A stretch of 15,547 nt of DNA from an uncultured Mollicutes bacterium (GCA_913064935.1 CAJYBF010000002.1:1-15547); one strand, 5' to 3'. Positions 6,750 through 13,586 are shown, counted from the first letter of the stretch. Notes: generated by a model from the sequence alone, not told the origin. Program-made: numbers and translations.

Positions 6750-6838
6750 GGATCAGGGAGAGGCTCGAACTCCCGACCTTAGCTTATTTTTTACTTGTGT
6801 ACACTGCTACGCTCTGACCTAACTGAGCTACCTGATCC
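6750..6838 (-). tRNA. tRNA-like gene with an enlarged anticodon loop
   Basis: Clear tRNA parts on the minus strand: acceptor GATCAGG/CCTGATC (7 bp, extended by an extra 5' G opposite C73), D-arm GCTC...GAGC, variable AGGTC, and T-arm GGGAG-TTCGAGC-CTCTC. CCA is not encoded. The anticodon arm is abnormal: a TAGC/GCTA stem encloses about 22 bases where 7 to 9 are expected. That loop contains the palindrome GTGTACAC and an A-rich stretch. A G-1:C73 pair is a tRNA-His feature and a GTG triplet is present, but no standard loop TTGTGAT exists, so I assign no amino acid. Possibilities are a degenerate tRNA, a small insertion that is spliced or removed, or a tRNA-like RNA with another job. Confidence 0.72.
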
Positions 6839-6840
6839 AT

Positions 6841-6870
6841 AAAAAGCCTTTTTACTATGAAAAAGGCTTT
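6841..6870 (-). terminator. Rho-independent terminator, potentially bidirectional
   Basis: An 11-bp hairpin AAAGCCTTTTT/AAAAAGGCTTT (6843-6853 with 6860-6870) has a 6-base loop and is followed on the minus strand by five T counted from the GGC. It ends just 3 bases before the tRNA-like gene. It would stop transcripts from the 6982-7323 operon, so the tRNA-like gene must be reached by read-through or antitermination, or by cleavage at this hairpin. Confidence 0.75.
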
Positions 6871-6981
6871 AATTATTATTTTATCTTATCTTATTTTGTA
6901 TATATAGTATTTTTTATGCATTAGAACATATTGGGAAATTATCCAGCTCTAAGTTAATCATAGCCTTTTTACAGGTCTTTT
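6871..6981. other. AT-rich spacer without a gene
   Basis: About 110 bases between the 6982 stop and the terminator. Only a 15-codon reading frame is present on the minus strand and it lacks supporting features. Nothing else seen. Confidence 0.5.
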
Positions 6982-7323
6982 CTAATACTTTACTTTCTTA
7001 ATCCAAGATAGTAATATAGCATCATCAATATGAGCATCTTCATCAAAATCAGCTAAAGATAATGCTAATATTGTTTCCAATGCTTTTCTCTCTTCTGGAG
7101 AATCAGTTGATGACCACTCTTTATAGGCTTTTATTATTTCCTGACGCTTACCTTTAACGAAACTATTAGATCTCTCATAAACTACACGTTCAGCATTTTG
7201 TTGAGCTTTCTCAACAGTCTTAGTGTATCCTACTTTAGCCCAACCAAATCCATACATTATTAATGCAAATAGTATGATAAAGCCTAGGAATATAAATACA
7301 CCTTTAGCTACTTGCTTATCCAT
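6982..7323 (-). CDS. Membrane-anchored phage protein
   Basis: 113 codons. One N-terminal membrane span (about 8-30, GVFIFLGFIILFALIMYGFGW), then a helical region, then SNSFVKGKRQEIIKAYKEW near 51-70 followed by SPEERKALET. That N-S-x-V-x-G-K pattern with a helical Lys/Tyr run resembles a small membrane protein common in tailed phages, whose role I do not know. It overlaps or abuts the lipoprotein gene 7325-7858 (1-base gap), so the pair may act together in the envelope. Confidence 0.75.
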   Translation of the reverse strand: MDKQVAKGVFIFLGFIILFALIMYGFGWAKVGYTKTVEKAQQNAERVVYERSNSFVKGKRQEIIKAYKEWSSTDSPEERKALETILALSLADFDEDAHIDDAILLSWIKKVKY

Positions 7324-7324
7324 A

Positions 7325-7858
7325 TTAATGTAATTTAATTGGTGAAACTATAATTAAAGGCTCAATATAAACTGGGTGAGGAACTCCATCACCGTCTAAT
7401 AACATATACCAAGTGGCTGATGTTGCAGTAGGCATAAATAATCCATTAGGATCTGCCTGAGCTATTACCATGCCATCATTAGATTGATAACTTTGTATTC
7501 CGTAATTAGTAACGTCTATAAGTTTATCAGGATTTGTGAATTGTGTAGCTGCAGGTATTCCATATCCAATTCCTTTACCTAAGAATTGACCAATAGTACC
7601 ACTCATTTCATTCATTAAATAACAATATGTAATCAAACTTTCTTGATCACGCAATTCAAGTATTTGCTTAAATAATTTACGCTCTTGAAAGTTAACTATT
7701 GCAGGCATACCAATTTGTCTATTAGCTTCTCCTAATGATTGTTCTGTCTGTTTCTGTTGTAGAGAATCAGCAGTTTTCTTACCAGTTTTATCGCAACTAG
7801 TATTACTCATAAATAATGCAAATGTAAATAACATTGCAAAAATCATTTTAATCTTCAT
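7325..7858 (-). CDS. Phage-associated lipoprotein with QIGMPAIVNFQERK block
   Basis: 177 codons. Signal peptide II: a hydrophobic core (MIFAMLFTFALFMSNTSC) with lipidated Cys22 followed by D-K-T-G-K. A Gln/Lys-rich linker is followed by QIGMPAIVNFQERKLFKQI, then LELRDQESLITYCYLMNE, and GIGYGIPAATQFTNPD. I associate this combination with a conserved phage and prophage lipoprotein of unknown function; I cannot name a Pfam family with certainty. The C-terminus is rich in Pro and Val. Placed immediately upstream of the 6982-7323 membrane protein, it probably sits in the inner or outer membrane and could affect superinfection or lysis (inference). Confidence 0.8.
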   Translation of the reverse strand: MKIKMIFAMLFTFALFMSNTSCDKTGKKTADSLQQKQTEQSLGEANRQIGMPAIVNFQERKLFKQILELRDQESLITYCYLMNEMSGTIGQFLGKGIGYGIPAATQFTNPDKLIDVTNYGIQSYQSNDGMVIAQADPNGLFMPTATSATWYMLLDGDGVPHPVYIEPLIIVSPIKLH

Positions 7859-7876
7859 ATTATTGTTTTTAAATTA

Positions 7877-8317
7877 TTATTTCATAAACCTTCTATCTTT
7901 AGATGGTTTATTTATTTCATTACTCATCATTGCATCAAGAACTGGAGGTATCAACATACTTTCAAAATTCTCTTTATGACCACCCAAATAGTGAGCTGCA
8001 AACTCAGCTTCAGATGCAAATACACTTTCTGTATCCTTCTCCAACCTAAGTAAAGGCTCTGGTAATCCATAAGGTGTATCACAATTAGCTCTAAAAATAG
8101 CAGCACCTCTACATTGGCTTACCGTTTCTGTATTACTTCCTTTTCCTTGATAATTCTTATCTTGATGACAAGGAAGCCAAAATGGGCCTCTAGTTTGACC
8201 TAAGTAAACAAATGGATGAGATCCTCCAGGATTAGGCTTTTCATTAGTATTAATCCTTTTAAATGGACATCCCATACAAGGTTTCTTACTTTTTGTTTCT
8301 TTAAATTTTGTTTCCAT
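7877..8317 (-). CDS. Cysteine-rich protein, DUF6283-like
   Basis: 146 codons. Conserved pattern: C-M-G-C-P-F-K-R (about 14-21), P-G-G-S-H-P-F, G-P-F-W-L-P-C-H (about 44-51), then S-Q-C-R-G-A-A-I-F-R-A-N-C. The four cysteines and a histidine in CxxCP, CH and CxGxAIFxxN order match what I recall of the DUF6283 family, which probably binds metal or a cluster. The reaction is unknown. The C-terminus is helical and variable. It lies 19 bases upstream of the lipoprotein gene and 2 bases from the 8319 gene. Confidence 0.75.
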   Translation of the reverse strand: METKFKETKSKKPCMGCPFKRINTNEKPNPGGSHPFVYLGQTRGPFWLPCHQDKNYQGKGSNTETVSQCRGAAIFRANCDTPYGLPEPLLRLEKDTESVFASEAEFAAHYLGGHKENFESMLIPPVLDAMMSNEINKPSKDRRFMK

Positions 8318-8318
8318 A

Positions 8319-8636
8319 TTAAATTTCCAATCCTGTTTTATTAAGTTTTCTTCTGAAATGTATTGATTTTAAATGCTCAGGTCTATAACAATATCCTTTT
8401 TGAATACAATCAACATACCAAGCCTTATCTTCTTCAGTAGCTGGAAAGATTTGATGGTTCTTATTGTTTTTAATAAATAAACCACCATGTCTTAAATCCC
8501 AAATACTTTTTTCTTCTTTATAAACAACATAATCTTGGCTACTATTTTTTCTAAATAAAAATGTCCATCCACTATTAATAGATGTTAATTTATAAATATT
8601 ACCATCTATACAATCTGAATTTTTCATGCTTTCCAT
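8319..8636 (-). CDS. Unknown small protein
   Basis: 105 codons; the frame has two candidate starts, ATG at 8636 and ATG four codons in. The N-terminal half is beta-rich with aromatic residues (IYKLTSINSGWTFLFRK), and the second half has ATEEDKAWYVDCIQKGYCY, a pattern common in small phage proteins. No catalytic motif. It is packed between the Cys-rich and the DnaA-like genes in one operon. Confidence 0.72.
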   Translation of the reverse strand: MESMKNSDCIDGNIYKLTSINSGWTFLFRKNSSQDYVVYKEEKSIWDLRHGGLFIKNNKNHQIFPATEEDKAWYVDCIQKGYCYRPEHLKSIHFRRKLNKTGLEI

Positions 8637-8646
8637 ACTTGTAGTT

Positions 8647-9090
8647 CTATTTTAAATTAGATTTTGATTCCATCACTAATTTTTCAAAGGATAATTTCTT
8701 TAAAAAACTATTTAATACATTTTCATCAAAATATTTCAAATCTTTTCTTGATAATGAATTAACCTTATCAATTACTTTCTCTAATCTAGGATTACCATCA
8801 ATTGAATCAACTGATGGTATTTTCTTTAAAGGAATATTAAAATAGTCTATACATGAATTAAAGTGATGTAAATCCATTGGTCTAATACATCCAAAACTAT
8901 TGAAATGAAATATGCAATTATCATGTGATATTCCCAAAATAGGTACAATATCTTTCCATTGCCATCCATACCTTTTAGCTAATTGTATAAAAACTTTCTT
9001 AGCATAAACAACCTCTCTTTTCCTAGTCTTACGGCTAATATCAAATTCATACATTTGATTTAAAACAAACTTTAATTCCTCAAGACTCAT
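8647..9090 (-). CDS. DnaA domain IV-like DNA-binding protein
   Basis: 147 codons. Residues 18-68 (SRKTRKREVVYAKKVFIQLAK, then GWQWKDIVPILGISHDNCIFHFNSF) resemble DnaA domain IV: R-K-R-E-V-V-Y-A-K/R with a long helix, then I-x-x-x-L-G-x-x-H-D/S-x-x-x, the DnaA signature region. No AAA+ ATPase or Walker motif is present, so it cannot act as an initiator alone. It may bind DnaA-box-like sites on host or phage DNA, or compete with host DnaA. The residual 80 residues are Lys-rich and unrecognised. The start shares one base with the stop of the 9090-9227 gene (TAATG). Confidence 0.7.
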   Translation of the reverse strand: MSLEELKFVLNQMYEFDISRKTRKREVVYAKKVFIQLAKRYGWQWKDIVPILGISHDNCIFHFNSFGCIRPMDLHHFNSCIDYFNIPLKKIPSVDSIDGNPRLEKVIDKVNSLSRKDLKYFDENVLNSFLKKLSFEKLVMESKSNLK

Positions 9091-9227
9091 TATATTTTAG
9101 ATAATGCACCAAATATATATTGGTCAAATTTTTCTGGATCTTTCTTACCCATTTTAATCAGCTCTATTTCTTTACTATCAAATTGATGTAATTTTGGCTC
9201 CAAATTCACTATTATTAATCCTTTCAT
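9090..9227 (-). CDS. Small 45-residue protein
   Basis: Starts MKGLIIVNLEPKL and ends YIFGALSKI. Its TAA overlaps the ATG of the DnaA-like gene (TAATG), a strong sign of translational coupling and a reason to accept so short a gene. No motif recognised. The leader is A-rich without a Shine-Dalgarno site. Confidence 0.65.
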   Translation of the reverse strand: MKGLIIVNLEPKLHQFDSKEIELIKMGKKDPEKFDQYIFGALSKI

Positions 9228-9248
9228 AATTTATTATTTTAATGGTTG

Positions 9249-9353
9249 TTAATTGTTAATTATTAAATGAATAAGAATAAATAATATTCCTATAAATATT
9301 AATGATAATACTCCTTGAGTATCATCAATTACTTTTTTAATTTTAGTTTTCAT
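9249..9353 (-). CDS. 34-residue membrane microprotein
   Basis: MKTKIKKVIDDTQGVLSLI, then a hydrophobic segment IFIGILFILIHLIIN that predicts one membrane span. The charged N-terminus is Lys-rich. The ATG overlaps the last codons of the 9343-9552 gene. It might be a small regulator or a holin-like peptide, but it is too short to decide. Confidence 0.55.
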   Translation of the reverse strand: MKTKIKKVIDDTQGVLSLIFIGILFILIHLIINN

Positions 9354-9552
9354 CAATAATAAATATTAATGTTAATTTTGTTCCACTACGCTTAACATCA
9401 ATAGATTTCACTCTAAGACTCTCGCTTAAGAAATTTAAAAACCTTATATTATCGGTATTTAAATTAGAAACAGTTAATTTTAGTACATTTTCTTTTTGAT
9501 GTACATTTGTTGAAAAATGATTTTTAATCATTTCTGAAATTACTTCTTGCAT
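9343..9552 (-). CDS. Unknown small protein
   Basis: 69 codons. MQEVISEMIKNHFS at the N-terminus is amphipathic; the C-terminal half is beta-rich (VKRSGTKLTLIFIIDEN). No family recognised. It is the first gene after the very large structured RNA block, and its leader contains TTAACTTAAAATG and ATTAAA before the ATG. Confidence 0.65.
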   Translation of the reverse strand: MQEVISEMIKNHFSTNVHQKENVLKLTVSNLNTDNIRFLNFLSESLRVKSIDVKRSGTKLTLIFIIDEN

Positions 9553-9579
9553 TTTAATTACATTTTAAGTTAATATTTT

Positions 9580-10955
9580 AGCACCTTCTTATTAATGAAT
9601 ACCTTGTTTATTGCTAAGTCTGGTATCAACTTTAATAACATTAATAAGTTAAGGTCACGTAGTTAATTAGTCTTTAAGACTCATAGTAATTTAATACACA
9701 TGTCATTATTATAAACCTACTTGGGTTTAACTACTTGCTGAGAAACTATAATAATTGGTCTGCCCTTATCAGACTGCTTTACTTGGCAATTACTATTGTC
9801 TGAGTCCTTACGGATACTCACTCATTTGTATTGTAGAACAAAGTGCTATTTCTATTTCTTCATTCCTTTCTCAAGGGAACAACACATCTAGGATTACTCC
9901 GTTAGTATGAAAACCACTGCCGTATGCGACTGATTGGCACCTTTTGAATGACTCATGCAGGAAGTAGTGATTTCTCATCTATATGCATTATTGTAAATAT
10001 GAAGGATTTCTGGTACACCTACTCAGCCAAGGTGCATCTACTTAGTGTAGCCACTTATTTTCATGTCAACATCCTGTCAATTCAGGATTAGTATCTTTAT
10101 GTGAATATCGTATTGAACTTACTATTGCAATACCCAGAGGTTCTGATAGTCTCCATTCACAAAGGTTCAATGTTTAGCCTTATTTTGCACTATATTTTTT
10201 CTGTCATCATTTCCTATCAGCTCGTATTATTAACTGCATCAAGTATCCCAGAGTCCTTTGTGCGTGGACTAATATTTTTAAAAAAGATATCAAGAGGTGT
10301 TCGTGGAATTTCCCATTCAGGGTATATCAGTAATCCTCTCGCCATTCATAATTGTCCGTGGTGCAACTCAATCCCACATTTGTTTAATGTCTTAACAATC
10401 ACCTTCAACGCATCATATCTAATTGATAGTGAACAGAGCCTATCTATTCTCTAAAGCATTTAACTGCTCAAACGAAATATAGTAAGATGTTCTATTGCGT
10501 TTCTATCAACACGCTATTGTTATAAATACTGAGCTGAATTGTTTGAGCTCTTACCATTTAACCTGCTTTCAATATCCACTTTCTGTGGAGTTACAACGTA
10601 GTATCCTTTGAGGATTTCTTATGTACATACACTACGTATCAGGCACTCTGTATTTATCAAGTAAATAAAATAAGATTTATAGAATTAGTCTTATTTTCGA
10701 TTACTTGTTGAAGAGAATACTAGAAAGCCCAGAAGGATTTCATCTTCCAATTAATTCCAAGATATTGGAACCGTCCTATAAATTTAGACGACACTTTCTT
10801 TATATTCTCAATTATTGCTCACCACATACCATCAAGTCAATTAGACAAGAATGATATGTGTGTACTAAAAGAGTCAAGATCTTCATCTATTATCCTCTCG
10901 TTCGATTTGCTATTCCGTTCAAAGAAATGCATTGTGAGTCTAGTGTTTTAATAAT
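9580..10955 (-). ncRNA. Very large structured RNA, about 1.4 kb, unrecognised class
   Basis: The 1.4-kb interval between genes has no credible coding frame and is full of inverted repeats. Clear helices are: 9583-9597 with 9639-9655 (5 bp plus 10 bp, 2-base bulge) enclosing 9599-9603/9622-9626; GTAGTTAA 9659-9666 with 9727-9734; CATCCTG/CAGGAT hairpin near 10069-10087; GTATTG/CAATAC near 10109-10132; AGTCC/GGACT near 10251-10269; GAGCT/AGCTC near 10531-10549; CCAC/GTGG 10576-10588; ACGTAGT 10596-10602 with ACTACGT 10631-10637 enclosing ATCC/GGAT; and TTCCAA-GATA-TTGGAA 10755-10770. Composition is less AT-rich than the genes around it. It could be one RNA or two joined. Size, phage setting and nearby tRNA-like and tmRNA genes recall GOLLD or ROOL RNAs, but no homology is shown. 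Ends are approximate. Confidence 0.6.
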
Positions 10956-10959
10956 AATT

Positions 10960-11445
10960 TTAATGTGATTTATTCTGGTAAACTCTTATTAGATCAAACC
11001 AATTATTAAAATATTCTCTAAGTTCTAATCTTCTTTTATGAGAATCTTCATGATATAATGTAAAATCACGTTCATTTTGTATTTTATCTGCTACTAACAT
11101 TTCAAATACATCATTGTTAGTAAATCCAATAAAATTATCAATATTCATGTTTGATAAATAAGAATTTGCTACTCTTCTATATTCTACTGCTAACATTAAT
11201 GCTATTGGACAACATTCTTTTAACCTATTATCTTTATAATTTTGATTAAAATCTTCATCTGATTGCAAAATAGGATGTAAACAATATGCTTTCATTGATT
11301 GAAATGATGCTTTTCTATTAATCATAACATCCAATCCTTCTTCAATGTGATTAATTAATTTAACTCCAGATCTTAATGCAGTCTTATTACCATAATAATC
11401 TTTAATTAATAAATATTCATCACTATAAAATATTTGATGTCTCAT
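10960..11445 (-). CDS. Conserved phage protein with HPILQSDED and EYRRVAN motifs
   Basis: 161 codons from ATG at 11445; a TTG three bases earlier is a weaker alternative. Residues include HIEEGLDVMINR near 33-44, then AYCLHPILQSDEDF near 53-66, then LAVEYRRVANSYLS near 84-97, and LVADKIQNERDF near 115-126. I recognise this order as that of an unnamed protein found in many tailed phages and prophages. I do not know its reaction. No membrane segment. The ATG shares a base with the lipoprotein gene stop (TGATG), so the two are coupled. It precedes the 1.4-kb RNA block. Confidence 0.8.
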   Translation of the reverse strand: MRHQIFYSDEYLLIKDYYGNKTALRSGVKLINHIEEGLDVMINRKASFQSMKAYCLHPILQSDEDFNQNYKDNRLKECCPIALMLAVEYRRVANSYLSNMNIDNFIGFTNNDVFEMLVADKIQNERDFTLYHEDSHKRRLELREYFNNWFDLIRVYQNKSH

Positions 11446-11729
11446 CAATCATAAAAGGTTTTAATAAACTTCCCATAATATACTTGATGATCTTCTGATT
11501 CAAGAGTTATAACATATGTTGTTCCGTCTTTATATTTTCTTGAAATCAACCAATCAACATATAGTCCTTCATAAACAAATCCTCCAACATCATAATTATA
11601 TATTGAGGCATACATTGCTTGTGAAGTTTCAATAACTTCTATTTCTTCTAACTCATGTAATTCATGTGATTCACTATCACAAGAAACTAATGCTATCATT
11701 AATATAGCTATGTAAAGTAATTTTTTCAT
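11445..11729 (-). CDS. Small lipoprotein
   Basis: 94 codons. MKKLLYIAILMIALVSC is a signal peptide II with lipidated Cys17, followed by D-S-E-S, compatible with Bacteroidota surface lipoprotein sorting. The next stretch is acidic (HELHELEEIEVIE) and the rest is rich in Tyr and beta-forming residues. Function unknown; phage lipoproteins of this size may block superinfection. It starts 33 bases downstream of the tmRNA 3' end and is preceded by the shared leader (CTAACATTA, then AAATCAAATCAAA next to the ATG). Confidence 0.75.
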   Translation of the reverse strand: MKKLLYIAILMIALVSCDSESHELHELEEIEVIETSQAMYASIYNYDVGGFVYEGLYVDWLISRKYKDGTTYVITLESEDHQVYYGKFIKTFYD

Positions 11730-11756
11730 TTGATTTGATTTAATTGTTAATGTTAG
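11727..11756 (-). promoter_or_regulatory. Leader element CTAACATTA plus AAATCAAATCAAA before the lipoprotein ATG
   Basis: CTAACATTA lies 18 bases upstream of the ATG and AAATCAAATCAAA abuts it. Nearly the same sequence precedes the 13860 start. No Shine-Dalgarno site is present; A-rich spacing is typical for Bacteroidota translation starts. See the finding on shared leaders. Confidence 0.45.
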
Positions 11757-11761
11757 TTTTG

Positions 11762-12131
11762 TGGAGACGGAGGGTATCGAACCCTCGTCCTACCTGATTC
11801 GTTAATAATATTTTATACAGCTTTACGTGATTACACGCTTCTAAAAAAGGTCAACTAGTTAAAGTTAACTCCACCAAATAGTTTAACCTATACTACTAAT
11901 AAGGTAATATGTCTTGAATTAACAAGACACAAAACTACGCTGCATACTCTAATTCAACAGCAATTTGTTCGTTGTTTCCAACAATAGCATCACTATTGTT
12001 AAGGATTGAGTGAACAACACTCATATTGGCATTAATTTGTTCATTTCCGTTTAAAGAATTTCACCTATGTTTAGAGTTGTCTCTCGCTGAACATTATTAA
12101 TTATAACACATAGTCAAAACCTGTCGTCCCC
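11762..12131 (-). ncRNA. ssrA: tmRNA (transfer-messenger RNA)
   Basis: Ribosome-rescue RNA of about 370 nt. The 5' end GGGGACG (12125-12131) pairs with CGTCTCC (11763-11769), giving a G3-U70 pair and A73, the alanine identity elements. The D-like segment is GGTTTTGAC and the T-arm is GAGGG-TTCGATA-CCCTC. Helix 2 is 12093-12100 with 11802-11809. The tag frame starts directly after an 8-bp hairpin (11980-11987 with 11993-12000) and reads GNNEQIAVELEYAA, then TAG (11935-11979), followed by a GTCTTG/CAAGAC hairpin (11911-11928). The G-first tag agrees with Bacteroidota tags as I recall them (GENNYALAA type), but this one is longer and ends YAA, not LAA. CCA is not encoded. Phage tmRNAs are known but uncommon. 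Confidence 0.92.
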
Positions 12132-12298
12132 AGTAATAGTCTTTCCTATTAGTCACTCGTTAGTTTATGCTCTCTGGACTTTATGAGTAAGCCCTGATAA
12201 CTGTAAGCATTTCAGCCAATCTGCAAACTAAATTAAACCTGTGATTGATTTTCCTTAATGTTTAATCCTTGCTATTTTTTTATTACTTAATTATTTAA
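12132..12298 (-). ncRNA. Structured leader immediately upstream of the tmRNA
   Basis: The 167 bases between the 12299 stop and the tmRNA 5' end hold no ORF but contain ATTAAAC/GTTTAAT (12233-12266, 7 bp), a CTGA/TCAG hairpin (about 12197-12215), a CTC/GAG hairpin (about 12171-12186) and TAATAG/CTATTA (12134-12151) ending just before G1 of the tmRNA. It may be part of the tmRNA precursor whose hairpin guides 5' processing, or a separate small RNA. Confidence 0.4.
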
Positions 12299-12574
12299 TT
12301 ATATTTTACGTTTAAATGGACATGTATTTGTCGTCCATCTACTTAGTTTTTTAGCTAATGCTAGTTCTAAATCTTCAAGATATGAGTCACGCCAACCTGG
12401 GTTCTCTTTTATTAATCTAATACAATTAGATAAATAATTTTGATCCATGTCAGCTATTTTTATTCGTCCTGTCTTACTTGGCCATGATTTTTTCATCTTA
12501 TTTATTTTTGTATCAATAAATTCTTCTTCAAATTCCTTACCCAAATCACGATAGTAATCAGCCATTTCACCCAT
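12299..12574 (-). CDS. Small phage protein, W-G-MDxNY family (copy 2)
   Basis: 91 codons. Acidic helical start (LGKEFEEEFID), then W31-P-S-K-T-G36, then I40-A-D-M-D-Q-N-Y-L-S-N-C-I (40-52) and a helix ending YLEDLELALAKK. It parallels the 3917-4180 protein in motif order and spacing, with the conserved W, G, M-D-x-N-Y and N, and with the C-terminal helix. Function unknown. It overlaps the next gene upstream by 8 bases. Confidence 0.75.
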   Translation of the reverse strand: MGEMADYYRDLGKEFEEEFIDTKINKMKKSWPSKTGRIKIADMDQNYLSNCIRLIKENPGWRDSYLEDLELALAKKLSRWTTNTCPFKRKI

Positions 12575-12845
12575 AATTCTCTTTTATCCATTTAGTAAAA
12601 TCATTCCAGTTTTCTTGAATAATACAACAATTAGCCATAGCTGGGCTGAATGTACCTTTGTACCCTTTACTATTATTCTTACACATTTTAATACCATGAG
12701 CTTTTCCAAATTCTCTAAATATATTATTCAAATGTTGATCTGCAGCTCGATAAGTTCCCTTCTTTGGTCTTCCAAGGTTGATATTATTCTTATTACACCA
12801 ACCTATTACACCATTATATGCTCTAATACTATCTCTAACTCCCAT
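12567..12845 (-). CDS. Unknown small basic protein
   Basis: 92 codons, lysine and asparagine rich: MGVRDSIRAYNGVIGWCNKN, then GRPKKGTYRAADQHL, then FGKAHGIKMCKNNSKG. The GRPKKG segment is an AT-hook-like basic motif, so nucleic-acid binding is possible. No family recognised. It overlaps the 12299-12574 gene by 8 bases and the 12845-13180 stop by one base. Confidence 0.68.
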   Translation of the reverse strand: MGVRDSIRAYNGVIGWCNKNNINLGRPKKGTYRAADQHLNNIFREFGKAHGIKMCKNNSKGYKGTFSPAMANCCIIQENWNDFTKWIKENYG

Positions 12846-13180
12846 TACATTGCATCATTACGATCATCATAAGTAATATCTTCATCTACATAATCTTCTT
12901 CATAACAAATACAATCATTCATTTCTTGTTCACATTGAGAGCAATTTGCTCCAAAATTATTATTCACGTCAATAGGCACGTATTCTGGCTTTATTAATCT
13001 TCTTATTAACCATAAACAAATAACAATACCCATTATGTAAATGAATGTTTTATTATTTGATGTTGGATTATAACTGTCAAATAGTATTGTCTTAAAACAA
13101 GTAAATGTTATCATTACTGATCCATAAACTGTTAAAATCCAAACTAATATTCCTATAATTGATCTAATTGTTTTTATCAT
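12845..13180 (-). CDS. Two-span membrane protein with cysteine-rich acidic tail
   Basis: 111 codons. Hydrophobic segments at about 6-34 (IIGILVWILTVYGSVMITF) and 46-61 (FIYIMGIVICLWLI) predict two membrane helices. The tail has C-S-Q-C-E-Q-E-M-N-D-C-I-C, which could bind metal, then a very acidic end. It resembles the zinc-ribbon protein at 4700-4942 only in having a membrane anchor plus cysteines. It overlaps 13177-13359 by 4 bases. Confidence 0.72.
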   Translation of the reverse strand: MIKTIRSIIGILVWILTVYGSVMITFTCFKTILFDSYNPTSNNKTFIYIMGIVICLWLIRRLIKPEYVPIDVNNNFGANCSQCEQEMNDCICYEEDYVDEDITYDDRNDAM

Positions 13181-13359
13181 TTTGAAAAGTGTCTAATTCT
13201 TATTCTTGTACCTACCCAAGCCATATTTAATCCTAATATTTTAACAAATATTGCTGGGCCAATTTCTAATTGAAAATTCCAAACAAATATACATAATCCT
13301 ATTACAAATAATAAGACCATTGCTATGGCATATAATCCCATTCTATATTCTAGTTTCAT
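13177..13359 (-). CDS. Small membrane protein, two hydrophobic segments
   Basis: 60 codons. Hydrophobic stretches at about 8-28 (LYAIAMVLLFVIGLCIFVW) and about 32-48 predict membrane insertion, with a basic C-terminus (TRIRIRHFSK). Topology and function unknown. The leader CACTAACTTAATAATTAAA lies before the ATG and follows the 13400-13585 structured RNA. The 4-base overlap with 12845-13180 suggests a membrane pair. Confidence 0.68.
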   Translation of the reverse strand: MKLEYRMGLYAIAMVLLFVIGLCIFVWNFQLEIGPAIFVKILGLNMAWVGTRIRIRHFSK

Positions 13360-13399
13360 TTTATTTAATTATTAAGTTAGTGTTTTATTAATGACGGAT

Positions 13400-13585
13400 T
13401 ATGATTCAGTGGAGTAAGAGCACACCTTACTGACATAGTGTGCTATCCTTCATTTACTCAGTACCAAATATAGCTGTCAACTCTTATCTCCGTGACTGGT
13501 TCTATATATTCAAAGGGCTGAAGAGATTCTCCTAGAGTAGTAATGCAACTAATTGCAACGCATTACGCCAACCTATTAATGGTCA
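13400..13585 (-). ncRNA. Structured RNA, about 190 nt
   Basis: Between the 13587 stop and the 13359 start no ORF is visible. Nested helices: GAGTAA/TTACTC (13412-13417 with 13454-13459) encloses AGCACAC/GTGTGCT (13419-13425 with 13438-13444), and GTAATGC/GCATTAC (13540-13546 with 13560-13566) forms a separate arm. Weaker pairings (GTGAC/GTCAC, ATATAG/CTATAT) link the two domains. Strand is inferred from neighbours. It could be a leader for the 13177-13359 membrane protein or an independent RNA. Confidence 0.5.
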
Positions 13586-13586
13586 C

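Noticed and set aside
9919..9930. GCCGTATGCGAC, similar to the start of group II intron domain V
   Set aside because: The complementary second half of a 34-base domain V hairpin does not follow, and no intron-encoded protein or boundary signals are seen.
10101..10454. Plus-strand open frame of 117 codons inside the large RNA block
   Set aside because: It is on the strand opposite to every supported gene, has an unlikely residue make-up without a domain, and runs through several perfect hairpins, so it is likely a chance frame.
11947..11992. Alternative tmRNA tag frame starting ATG CTA TTG
   Set aside because: It would end in Leu-Leu-Leu-Asn before TAG and lacks the Ala-Ala ending that the chosen frame has.
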